From: Blastocladiella britannica
Lineage: Eukaryota > Blastocladiomycota > Blastocladiomycetes > Blastocladiales > Blastocladiaceae
DNA length: 11,629 nucleotides
Assembly (NCBI GenBank): GCA_025349905.2
Contig: MU625107.1
Coordinates: forward strand, 1-11,629
Reading direction: 5' to 3'
Part shown: positions 1 through 7,428 of the stretch, in pieces
How the letters are laid out: each line of letters starts with the position of its first letter
How positions within the stretch are numbered: the stretch's first letter is position 1
Notes under the pieces: generated by a model
Database searches by the model: none
Told to the model about the DNA's origin: nothing
What the model saw: only the letters and a program-made list of their open reading frames with translations
Position numbers and translations under genes: made by a program

Positions 1-66
1 GTGGGAAGTGGGCAAACTTTGGCGCTGGCTCTTTGCTTTGTTTTATTTTTCACGAAAAAGTCAATA
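1..66 (+). repeat. Imperfect inverted repeat, left copy
   Basis: These bases, which begin GTGGGAAGTGGGCAAAC, match the reverse complement of 11545-11609 at roughly 80% identity with a few small indels. The strongest blocks are the first 29 bases (25 identical) and the ACGAAAAAG.CAATA block near the inner end. The match runs to the first base, so the element may continue outside the window. The inner end lies 4 bp past the stop codon of the minus-strand protease gene. The right copy sits just upstream of the SRP68 start codon. Its function is unknown; it could be a promoter-like element or a small dispersed repeat. Confidence 0.6.
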
Positions 67-69
67 CAT

Positions 70-3049
70 CTATGGCTTAAACGACACCGTGACAATCGTC
101 CCCGCCAACCCATCAATACTCCCGCGCGTAATCGCCACCCACTCCGGCAACTTGGCCAGCACCTTCTTGTACACGGCCAAGTAATCGCCGCGTCGATCTT
201 GTCCATCCGCCACTGGCCCATCATTGACCGCCACCACGCACTGCAAGTCCCATGCCGGCGCTCCCGGCGCCACCATAGCCGCGGGCACGCCGACGCGCAC
301 CACCAGCGGCGTGGTCGGGTTGCTAGCGACCACGCCAAACTCGATCGCAGAGCCGTCGACCGTGACCATGGGCGCTGGGTCTTGTAATTGCTGCTTGTTG
401 GGGACCAGCGCTACGTACCCACCACCGACCTGACCGGTGGTAGCGGTGGCCGACGTTGGACCAGTGACGTACGAGAAGCACGACAACATGCTAGCCGGTA
501 CCGAGAGCTCGAGCTCGGCGGCGGTGCCGTTGGCGCGTGCAGCGGCCGTTGGGGCACGCATGGTCCAGGTCGCGTTGGGCATCACGGTGTCGACTCCGAG
601 CACGGATGGCGGCATAGTGCACGCGTTGGAGGTGATATTGCACGCGATTCCCGGGAACGCCGTCCCTAGTGCGTCGACGACGCCCGATCCGAGAGCAGAA
701 CTAGCGATCCGGACCGTGGGCGCCATGGACTGGGTCAGAGGAACTGCGACAGAATCCGTGACGCTCGTGACGGACGAAAACGGGACGGTGGCGTTGATGG
801 CGCGCCGGTACGAGTAGTACAGCTTGTTGGGTTCCGTGGGCGTGAACGGGAACGCCAACGCGAGCCACAGAACACACGCGACCGTGGCCGCCGCAAGCGC
901 CACGGCCACCACGCCCGAAACGCGTTTACCAGCACCCATCAGCAGAGGGGTGGCGTTGAGGGCGACCGGGAACGCCATGATGGCCGCAAACGCGGCAATC
1001 AGAACCGCGGACATGCCCTCTTGCACGTTGAACGCCAGCGCGTAAATGTAAATGACGGCGTTGTTGACGCTGACAACCGCGGGCCAGCTGGTGGCGAGCA
1101 CAAAGTGAGCGGTCAGCAGCAGGTTGGTACGTGTGTGTCCACGATAATTGGTCGCGTCTTGATGCTCGTCGTCATCGGCCTTTTCCACCGAATCAATCGA
1201 GTGTCGAGTCGCTTCGGACTGGTGGCCGATCCACGCGTACCCAGCAAACGCGAGCAGCGGGTACAGCGCGGCGTACCAGTACATTTGCATGACGAATCCA
1301 GTGGAGTAGGCTCCCGCGGTGGCCAACGCCAGCACCCCCGTCCACACGACCGCGAGGCCCAGGTGCGCAGGGACGCCCGTGATCATGGCCGAGAACCGCA
1401 CCCCCAGCCACGCCACACCCGCCGAAGCCAGCAACGCGGCCACGACTGCTGTCACCAGCACCAAGATCGGGCGGCCTGACGGCGCAAACGGCTGGATCGC
1501 GAACGCCACCGTCAAACACCCGAACGGGACCAGGATCGTGGCCAGAAGCGCGCCTAGCATGAATAACATCGCCTTGCCCAGGCCGTACTGGTGATGCGGT
1601 TCGCCATTTGTCAAGGTGGAAAACGCCATGCGGGTGTGATGACGGCGGCGCAAAAACCACACGGCAATCCCGCCGAGCACCGCCACCAGCGTGGTGCCCA
1701 GGCCGATCGCAAACAGTGATGAATAAGTCGCGACCAGCATCGATCGCCCAGCAAAGTCCATGAACGCCACGTTCTTTGTTTCAGGGGCCGTGCGCACATG
1801 GTCGACACCCGTTGCGTTGATGCCGGCGAGCACGCCGAGAATGTCGTTGCCCAAATGGGCCATGGACTCGGGCTTGTACAGGTTCATGGCGTCCAGGTCG
1901 GTGTGGTACACGGCGCGGTGGTCGTAAAACGCAAAGTCGATGCCGGTGACGTTGTAGGCAGAGTAAACAGAGCTATAACATACGCGATGAGTCAAAACCT
2001 TGCAATTCAAAACTAAGTAAAATACATACTAGTCCGTGTCGGAATGGATCAGTCCAGCGGCCATGGCTTCCTGGCCAATGACGGACGCGTGCGGGTAGGC
2101 CACGTTTTGTTTGTAGATGGAAACGAGCTCGCGCGACGTGGACCGGTACAACAAGGGGCGACCGGTCGGGCACACGGAATCTAATTCACATCTGCATCAG
2201 ATCCAAGGTCAACAAAAAAAAAGGGTATGAACGAACCGGCATTGATAAAGGCAGCAACGTCCTTCCACCACGGGTGCCGGACCATCGCCAGTGCGCCGTA
2301 GAGCCCGAGCTCTTCGCCATTGTTGAGGTTGAACACGAGCGAGTACGTCAGCGGCTGCTGGATCGCGATCCGGGCAATCTTCAACATCATTGTGAGTATG
2401 GATCAAAAAAGTTGAATATGGTATGGGCATACCTCGAGCAAGGCGGCGATAGCCATGGAGTCATCTCCAACACCCTTGGCCGTGGGAACCGAGTCAAAGT
2501 GAGCCGAAAGCAGCACTGCAGACCGATCGCCCGTGGCCTTTTCATTGATGCCCGGGATCCGAATGTACACGTTGGACGACTCGATAAACTGCGGAGCACC
2601 AACGGCAAAGCTCGAGAACGAGACCTCGTCTGTTTATACCGTCAGTCCAGTGCTCAACCACTCAAAAAGGGAAAGAATATACTTTGCGCCTTGAAGGCGA
2701 CCCAAGCAGACTGATTGGCCGGCGACTCGACCTGCACGCCGCGCGTGATACCCTGGGCCGACGACGCGAGCGCTTGCGCTTGATCCAGCAGGTACTGGCG
2801 CACGTCCCAGTTGGCCGCCGACGGCAGAGCGTGTTCGGTAGCAGCGATTTTCAGCAGGTGGGCGGTCGCGGCGGCGGTGGAAAAGTCGACGGTCCAGGGT
2901 CCGACCGACTGCGCTTGATCGTTGTTGGTCAGGGACGGGTACGCGGACGACTGCAGCAGCGTCGTGAGCGCAGCCACGCCGCCGACTACCAGCGCTGCCA
3001 GAGCCAGGTGCCCACTGGACGCGAATTGCTCTCGGACGTTGATGACCAT
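70..3049 (-). CDS. PFF1: PFF1-like vacuolar membrane M28 zinc metalloprotease, five exons
   Basis: Exons on the minus strand are 3049-2683, 2629-2433, 2378-2237, 2180-2030 and 1972-70. Introns are 53-57 nt with donors GTATAT, GTATGC, GTTCGT and GTATGT, and give 919 aa. The family (yeast Pff1, animal ERMP1) is a multi-pass endomembrane or vacuolar protease of peptidase family M28. One N-terminal membrane segment lies at about residues 14-32. The protease domain follows, with HFDS (H166), D178 of GVGDD, the catalytic pair EE (E210, E211), D236, and H309 of VYHTD as the expected two-zinc ligand set. About eight hydrophobic segments follow in the second half, then a C-terminal luminal-type domain with N-x-T/S sites. 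Length and order fit Pff1 (about 976 aa in yeast). D236 replaces the usual Glu of NLEG, and the glycine-rich loop after it is altered. Splice sites are inferred; all frames join without stops. Confidence 0.9.
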
Positions 3050-3098
3050 TGTTGGTTTTTATTGCTTTTGGCGGGTCGCGGGACGAGGTCCGTGTCTC

Positions 3099-3106
3099 TC
3101 TATATA
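3099..3106 (-). promoter_or_regulatory. TATA box for the PFF1 gene
   Basis: The minus strand reads TATATAGA here, about 50 bp upstream of the PFF1 ATG at 3049. It is followed by a purine-rich GAGAGAC stretch. Position and sequence suit an RNA polymerase II core promoter with a short 5' leader. Identified by sequence and spacing only. Confidence 0.5.
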
Positions 3107-3446
3107 TGCGCCGTGAACGTGGTGCCAAGAAATGGATCTCGTTTCGAGCGGTCGCCTTGGCGTCGCTCGTGCTCCCTGGTGGGTCGGCGGTCCGTCATTC
3201 TCGATTAATAGTTGGTAGTGACGCTTATTTCATTTACTCTTGAAGATCAAGTTGCATGTAGCTTTAGTACGTGGACACACGTCGGTTCACCGCAAACGGG
3301 ATTTAACCGTACGGCGCATCCAGGTATCAGATAGGTTGCTCGTCGATTCATAACAAAAGTTGATCAAAAGAAAACTGTGGGCGCGTTCGAAAGGAACAGC
3401 CGCAACACTCACACCGAAAACCGAGAATTTAATCAGTCAAGCTCGA

Positions 3447-3484
3447 AATAATATTAGCGTGAAGAAATGTAATAATATTAGCGT
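3447..3484. repeat. Two 14-bp direct repeats beyond the U2 3' end
   Basis: AATAATATTAGCGT occurs at 3447-3460 and again, identically, at 3471-3484, 24 bp start to start. Both are followed by a related G/A-rich tail (GAAG, AAAG). They lie about 23-60 bp downstream of the U2 RNA 3' end in the direction of U2 transcription. That is where snRNA 3'-end formation signals are normally found. A processing or termination role is inference. Confidence 0.5.
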
Positions 3485-3506
3485 AAAGCAAATAAAAAGT
3501 TATAGC

Positions 3507-3686
3507 GGGTGCGCGTCACCCGGCGGTACTGCAGTACCGGGGACACGCGTGTGCCCAGGCATTGCACCAAGGACACCCCATTTTCAAAAATATAAGTGAC
3601 ATTAAGACTCCGTAGAGCCGATAAAGCTGTCACGCTTTATAGAACAGATACTACACATGATCTTAGCCAATTGGCCTTGAGAGGAT
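3507..3686 (-). ncRNA. U2: U2 spliceosomal snRNA
   Basis: U2 base-pairs with the intron branch site during pre-mRNA splicing. The minus strand carries TTGGCTAAGATCA followed by GTGTAGTATCTGTTCT, the near-invariant U2 5' region. Taking 3686 as nt 1, GTAGTA (3654-3649) falls at nt 33-38, the same positions as in human U2. Stem IIa is ATAAAGC/GCTTTAT with loop GTGACA. A short IIb hairpin follows (GGCTC TACG GAGTC), then TGTCAC, complementary to the IIa loop as in the IIa/IIc switch. The Sm site ATTTTTGA is at 3591-3584. Stem III pairs GTGTCC with GGGCAC. Stem-loop IV has the diagnostic loop TACTGCAGTACCG, then ACGCGCACCC at the 3' end. Length about 180 nt (human 187). The exact ends are estimated to within a few bases. 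Confidence 0.96.
3584..3591 (-). other. Sm-protein binding site of U2 snRNA
   Basis: AUUUUUGA on the RNA strand fits the Sm consensus (purine, A, run of U, G, purine). It lies between the stem II region and stem III, about nt 96-103 of the RNA, the normal place in U2. The heptameric Sm ring assembles here. Confidence 0.88.
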
Positions 3687-3829
3687 ACGGACCAAATGGA
3701 AGAGGAGTTTGGCGAGGTTTCTGCGGTGCTTTTTATACCGTTGTGAATTGTCGCAAGTCACGGGGTTTGGTCGCTGCCATTCTCCCCCTTTTCGCTGTAT
3801 CCGCTCTTTTCCACGTCCTCTCCAAAAAT
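3687..3829. promoter_or_regulatory. Shared divergent promoter region, U2 snRNA and IST3
   Basis: Only 143 bp separate the U2 5' end (3686, transcribed leftward) from the IST3 ATG (3830, read rightward). All upstream control for both must lie in or overlap this interval unless it reaches into the genes. A TATA box in the U2 orientation is at 3731-3737. On the IST3 side the last 50 bp are pyrimidine-rich (TTCCACGTCCTCTCC) with no clear TATA. Co-regulation is inferred from the arrangement, not shown. Confidence 0.6.
3731..3737 (-). promoter_or_regulatory. TATA box for U2 snRNA
   Basis: The minus strand reads GGTATAAAAAG, with TATAAAA at 3737-3731, about 45 bp upstream of the inferred U2 5' end. 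U2 is normally made by RNA polymerase II. A TATA at this distance is plausible for a fungal start site. Confidence 0.6.
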
Positions 3830-3893
3830 ATGAAGTGCGCCTATATGAAAAAAGAAGATCAGCACGCACTCATACCGAATGAATATGATCCAG
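3830..3893 (+). other. 5-nt coding start exon and first intron of IST3
   Basis: ATGAA at 3830-3834 is followed by a GTGCGC donor. The 59-nt intron ends in CAG at 3893, and the next exon opens with T AAC GTC CGC, so the joined start reads Met-Asn-Asn-Val-Arg. The downstream frame is open only back to a TGA at 3886-3888 and has no usable upstream ATG, so an upstream coding exon is required. If the intron is retained, ATG AAG opens a different frame that stops at 4022-4024. The donor departs from the GTATGT-type donors of neighbouring genes. Confidence 0.72.
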
Positions 3894-4833
3894 TAACGTC
3901 CGCGCCATCGCCAAGCTCAGCGAGCAGGAACTGCGCGCCGGCATCTTGGGCGGCAAGGGTTCGTGGCACGACGAGTACCGGCACTCGGCCATGGTATTTG
4001 CCGGCGGGTTCCCGTTCGAGCTGACCGAGGGCGACCTGTTGACCATCTTTTCGCAGTACGCTGTCTGCATTTCCTTATTCCTACACCTCATGTAAATGAC
4101 AATAGTTAACAGGTTTGGCGAGATCGTCGACATCCGCCTCGTCCGCGACAAGGACACGGGCAAGTCCAAAGGGTTCGCTTTCCTGAAATACGAGGACCAG
4201 CGGTCCACCGACCTGGCCGTCGACAACTTGAATGGCGCGACCGTTGCCGACCGCACGTTACGCGTCGACCACATCAAGTCGTACCGTCGGCCCGAGATTG
4301 ACGAAAAGAATCTCCCTGGTACGGATCTGGACATGGTGCGACGCAAACGCGACTTGGAGGACGCGTTTGGCGGAAACGCGGCGCCCGAGATTGTCGGCAA
4401 GTCGGTGGCCGAAATGCAGAAACTACTGGACGCTGTCCGCGGGGTTGAAGGACCGTTGTCGACTGGCGAGGTGGAGGATGCGGCCGAGTCTGATGATGGG
4501 GACGAGGTGTCGGATACGGGCCTGGATCCCGAGGACCCCATGTACCCGTACATGCTGGAGGCCAAGCGCGAGCTCAAGCGCGACGAGCGTAGCCAGCGCA
4601 AGGCCGACAAGAAGCACAAGAGCAAGTCCAAGAAGAACATGGACCGCTCATCGACCTCGACCAGGCGGCGACACCACGGCGATGATCCAGTAGAGGATCG
4701 GGACCGTCGTGATCGTGACCGGCTGAGCTCTTCCAGCCGGCGCAAGGATGACGGCCGGTACGACCGGCATGACCACGGCCGCCGTAGCAGCCGCCGGTAT
4801 GACGACGAGGACGATCGGGACCGCCGTCGGTAA
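3830..4833 (+). CDS. IST3: IST3/Cwf29/RBMX2-like RRM protein of the U2 snRNP and RES complex, three exons
   Basis: Exons are 3830-3834, 3894-4055 and 4113-4833, giving 295 aa. Introns are 59 and 57 nt. In yeast, Ist3 (Snu17) joins Bud13 and Pml1 in the RES complex on the activated spliceosome and associates with SF3b of U2. The N-terminus MNNVRAIAKLSEQELRAGI matches the family start. SWHDEY (25-30) and FELTEGD (43-49) are signature family motifs. One RRM spans about 35-110, with RNP2 VFAGGF (36-41) and RNP1 KGFAFLKY (75-82), then EDQRSTDLAVDNLNG. The C-terminal half is charged, ending in an Arg/Ser/Asp-rich tail (about 245-295), longer than in yeast Ist3. The start was chosen because ATGAA plus T restores the conserved MN; no in-frame ATG in exon 2 gives this. 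It lies head to head with U2 and 24 bp from the PEX2 stop. Confidence 0.92.
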
Positions 4834-4857
4834 TGAAAACAATATAGATACATTTTT
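4834..4857. other. 24-bp convergent junction of IST3 and PEX2
   Basis: The IST3 and PEX2 stop codons face each other across 24 bp of AT-rich sequence (TGAAAACAATATAGATACA...). The two 3' untranslated regions must overlap, and polyadenylation signals for each may lie inside the other gene. No AATAAA is present. Confidence 0.7.
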
Positions 4858-6063
4858 TCAACGCACAAGCTGGCCCTCGGTCATGGTCCCGCACCGAATA
4901 CACCGAAACCCGAGGTTCTTACCCGCGGGAGCGCCCACATCGTCCGCCTCTTCCGCGGTGCGCGCGGCCGCACACACGTAGCAGTATATGCACCCGCAGC
5001 TGGCAGTGACTAGCATGGAAGCGCGACACCGTGCCAGCAAGTCGGCGTCCGCGCACGCTGCCCGCGGATCAGCCGCAAACTGCGGTGCGGCCGCCATGCA
5101 AGACGGACAGGTGGGTGGTGGCAATGCCTGGAGCGCCCGCGTGGCCCTGAGGTGCGCGGACCCGCCCTGGAGCGCGGCGGCGATGGCGCCCAACACGCGA
5201 TGCGAACGTACGGCACGACGTAACGTGGGCCGCGCGGCTGCGTACAACGGGAGCACAAATAGCAGAAACTCGGTGAACGAGTTCCAGAGCACTTGACGGT
5301 GCAAGAACGCGTAGGACACGCGCCGTGGAGACGCGGGGGTTTGCGGGGTCACGACCAGGCCCAGGATTCGGTCGGGCAGGGACCGGTACCTATTTTCCAT
5401 GTCATTCATTTCATGTGGCCGTAACCAGATAAGTTAAGTAGGTACCGTCCAGTAGCCAGGAACCGAACAAAGTTGGCCAGTGCTGCGGCACTCCATACGG
5501 GCTCGGCGAGGAGAGCGGCCTTCCATGCCATTGCCCGTGCCGACCGAGCCGAGATCACATATCGCCGCCACCAACCATTACCATCGGATTCAATTTCGTC
5601 ATCGTTGTGATGAGGACTAGAACTGCCCCAATGGTGGTCGGCCATGTACTGCGTTGCGCGCGTCCAGAACCACGGAAGTCCGACCGTGAGCAGCGCGTGC
5701 ATTACGGTCTGGCGGCGCGTTAAGCCCACGGTGGCGCGCGGAGCATCCGTGGATGGGCGGTACGTCAGGTTCTGTAACCGAAGACCATAGGTGGCGCCCG
5801 AGCGGTACAGCGACAGCGACAGTAGCAGGAGCTGGAACGCGGCCGTGAGTTCCGGATTGTATTTCGCGAGGATCGGTGTCTATTGGTTTGGTGTACTTCA
5901 GTACAGCTGGCAGAACTCCCAGGTAATAAACGAAGCTTGCCTTGAACAGACCGAGGGCAGTGTCGAGCGGTTCACGCAGGATCGACAGCAGTTGCGCGTC
6001 CAGCAGTGCCGCGTCGAGCTGGCCGACGCGTGGGATGAGGGTGGTCACTTCTGTTTTTGTCAT
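4858..6063 (-). CDS. PEX2: PEX2 peroxisomal RING-finger ubiquitin ligase subunit, three exons
   Basis: Exons on the minus strand are 6063-5941, 5879-5446 and 5389-4858, giving 362 aa. PEX2, with PEX10 and PEX12, forms the membrane ubiquitin-ligase channel that recycles the PEX5 import receptor. Diagnostic motifs are RVGQLDAALLD (12-22), KYNPELTAAF early in exon 2, SGATYGLRLQNLTYR, GRYRSLPDRILG (about 185-196) and QVLWNSFTEFLLFVLPL (218-234). The C-terminal RING has C280, C283, C317, C319, C322, C325, C349 and C352. C319 stands where most PEX2 proteins have His. A loop of over 30 residues separates the first two ligand pairs, longer than in human PEX2 (305 aa). The second intron (5390-5445, GTACCT...TAG) is clear. 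The first is best read as GC-AG. The ATG overlaps a palindromic TGACGTCA. Confidence 0.92.
5880..5940 (-). other. Probable GC-AG intron in PEX2
   Basis: On the minus strand exon 1 ends AAG followed by GCAAGC, which fits the known GC-AG donor consensus AG|GCAAG. The intron ends CAATAG at 5880, 61 nt in all. Removing it gives FKTPILAKYNPEL, which aligns without a gap to FKPGLLARFEPEV of human PEX2 (recalled from the family). The alternative GT donor at 5931 (GTTTAT, 52 nt) keeps the frame but adds Ala-Ser-Phe. Confidence 0.65.
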
Positions 6064-6070
6064 GACGTCA
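6063..6070. promoter_or_regulatory. Palindromic CRE-type site TGACGTCA
   Basis: TGACGTCA is the full palindromic CRE/ATF (bZIP) binding sequence. It overlaps the first base of the PEX2 ATG (6063) and lies 13 bp upstream of the TATA box of the C2 gene, in the only space between the two divergent genes. Placement suggests a role for the C2 gene promoter, possibly also for PEX2. An 8-mer can occur by chance. Confidence 0.4.
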
Positions 6071-6083
6071 CCCGAGTGCAAGG

Positions 6084-6090
6084 TATAAAA
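6084..6090 (+). promoter_or_regulatory. TATA box for first C2-domain gene
   Basis: GGTATAAAAGAG at 6082-6093 is a near-ideal TATA box, 90 bp before the ATG chosen at 6180. Transcription would be expected to start about 25-35 bp downstream (near 6112-6122). That excludes the in-frame ATG at 6108 from most transcripts and supports 6180. Confidence 0.65.
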
Positions 6091-6179
6091 GAGAGTCCGC
6101 CAAGATCATGTCCTCACTCCTCTCCAGACTGGAACCAGTAACAACAGCCAAAAAAATTCCCCCCAACCACATACCAAAC

Positions 6180-6782
6180 ATGACCATTTCCCACATTGAC
6201 AAGATCGAGTGCACCATCTACAGTGCCAAGCACCTCAAGGACGACGACTTTGTTGGCAAGTCGGATCCGTACGTGTACATCAAGTGCGGGATGCACAGCA
6301 AGAAGACCAAGGTATTCTATCCTATCCTTTCTTGTCCTTAAGTAAAACAACGAAATAAATGATATGAATGAAAATGAAAAAAAAAAGGTGGTCAGCGGCA
6401 GTACCTCGCCCACCTGGGACGAGGTTGTGATCATTGACGGCGAGGGCCTGATTGGCGGGTCGACCCTTGAGATTGCGGTACTGTTACTTTTTGCCATCGA
6501 TCAAGATGATCCCCAACTCAAACTCTATTTTTGAAAGGTGTACGACCACGACACCCTGACCTTTGACGACGCGTACGGATCAAAGTTACTTCAGGGATAT
6601 AGCAATTGATCTAACCATAACATATATATATTTATATATATATCAACAGCCTGGGCCACGTCTCGATCCCCCTGGACTCGCTCCGCAACGGCCGCGTCGA
6701 GGGCCACTACAAGCTGCAGCAGAAGCACAAGTCGGACTACAAGGGCGAGCTGCACGCGGCGTTCCTGGCCACTGGTCACTAA
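6180..6782 (+). CDS. Small single C2-domain protein (copy A), four exons
   Basis: Exons are 6180-6311, 6388-6477, 6538-6572 and 6650-6782, giving 129 aa. Introns are 76, 60 and 77 nt, with donors GTATTC, GTACTG and GTACGG. The protein is essentially one C2 domain, a calcium-dependent phospholipid-binding fold. The motif LKDDDFVGKSDPYVYIKCG gives loop-1 ligands D23 and D29. TSPTWDE follows at 50-56. VYDHDTLTFDDALG gives loop-3 ligands D77, D79 and D85. All five calcium-binding aspartates are therefore present. No signal peptide, membrane segment or second domain is visible, so it is a soluble cytosolic type like plant and protist single-C2 proteins. Its partner is unknown. It lies 80 bp upstream of paralogue B in the same direction, and divergent from PEX2. 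Confidence 0.86.
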
Positions 6783-6862
6783 TCATCCTCTTTTTGTTTG
6801 AGTAATGTAGCCATGCCATATCAAGATTCTCTTTTAAACGCCACTCTTGCAAAAAACGAAAA

Positions 6863-7370
6863 ATGTCCGCGGCGACAGCTCCAACCCAAACAGTCCAAAA
6901 AGCCATTGTCACGCTTCACGAGGCGCGCGGACTCAAGGCTGCCGATGCCGATTTCAAGAGCGACCCGTACGTGGTAGTCAAGTGCGGTCTGCACTATGAA
7001 AAGACCAAGGTATCTATCATATTTTTTATATGATGAATTGTATGACTGCACTAAAAAAACCATTGAAAAAAAAAGACTATCCGTGGAACCCTGACGCCCA
7101 AGTGGGAAGAGGCACTGGCGATCAACGGGCTCGAGGGCCGCGACGTGATTGTGGAGGTGTTTGATTCGGACCGGACATCCATTGACGACTTGTACGCGTT
7201 TTTAACATTTTTGAATTCAAGAAAACTGACAAGTGAGCAGCCTCGGACGCGTGGTGATTGCGTACGACGAGATCCAAAAGGGACCCATTGCCAAGCGGTG
7301 GTTCAAGCTGGAGTCTGCCAAGGCTGGGACCTTCAAGGGCGAGATTTCCCTTTCCGTCATTGCTGAATAA
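6863..7370 (+). CDS. Small single C2-domain protein (copy B), three exons
   Basis: Exons are 6863-7009, 7076-7191 and 7241-7370, giving 130 aa. Introns are 66 and 49 nt; the last has a clear CTGAC branch site just before GTGAGCAG. It is a single C2 domain with the likely calcium ligands D28, D34 (KSDPYVVVKCG), D79, D81 (VFDSD) and D87 (DDFLG). The Gly before KSD in copy A is Phe here. Both introns match intron positions of copy A: phase 0 after KTK and phase 2 after the Asp-Asp. Copy A's middle intron is absent. This marks a tandem duplication, although the two proteins have diverged considerably. The final strand (FKGEISLSVIAE) resembles YKGELHAAFLATGH of copy A. Exact function unknown. Confidence 0.86.
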
Positions 7371-7428
7371 TCCTTGAGTCTCTTTCCCCATATTCACCTC
7401 AAACCTTTTTCTTGTTCGTGTATTAAAA

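Larger units (their letters stand above)
3050..3506. other. Gene-free spacer between PFF1 5' end and U2 3' end
   Basis: About 457 bp with no convincing ORF, tRNA or other RNA gene on either strand. It should hold the PFF1 promoter at its left end (TATA-like site at 3099-3106) and the U2 3'-end processing or termination sequence at its right end. The part nearest U2 (about 3440-3505) is AT-rich and contains a 14-bp direct repeat. A T-loop-like GGTTCA near 3284 is not accompanied by a tRNA cloverleaf. I see nothing else that can be assigned. Confidence 0.6.

Noticed and set aside
437..1479. Plus-strand open frames within the PFF1 last exon
   Set aside because: No recognisable motifs, and they overlap the membrane-segment coding of PFF1 on the opposite strand.
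3250..3345. Possible tRNA in the PFF1-U2 spacer, from a GGTTCA-like T-loop
   Set aside because: No acceptor stem, D-arm or anticodon arm can be paired around it on either strand.
3870..4868. 332-aa open frame on the minus strand opposite IST3
   Set aside because: It is Ser/Arg-rich only because it is antisense to the GC-rich Arg/Asp/Ser codons of IST3. It matches no family, while the plus strand encodes clear RRM motifs.
5880..5931. GT-AG alternative (GTTTAT donor) for PEX2 intron 1
   Set aside because: In frame and of plausible length, but it inserts three residues into a position that aligns without a gap when the GC donor is used. Kept as an alternative, not the main call.
6108..6179. 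Upstream in-frame ATG adding 24 residues to C2 protein A
   Set aside because: It lies only 18 bp after the TATA box, probably upstream of the transcription start. The added residues do not belong to the C2 fold.
6622..6644. TA-rich tract as a microsatellite or mobile-element footprint
   Set aside because: It is a short AT-rich stretch within the third intron of C2 gene A, ending in a normal CAG acceptor; ordinary for introns here.
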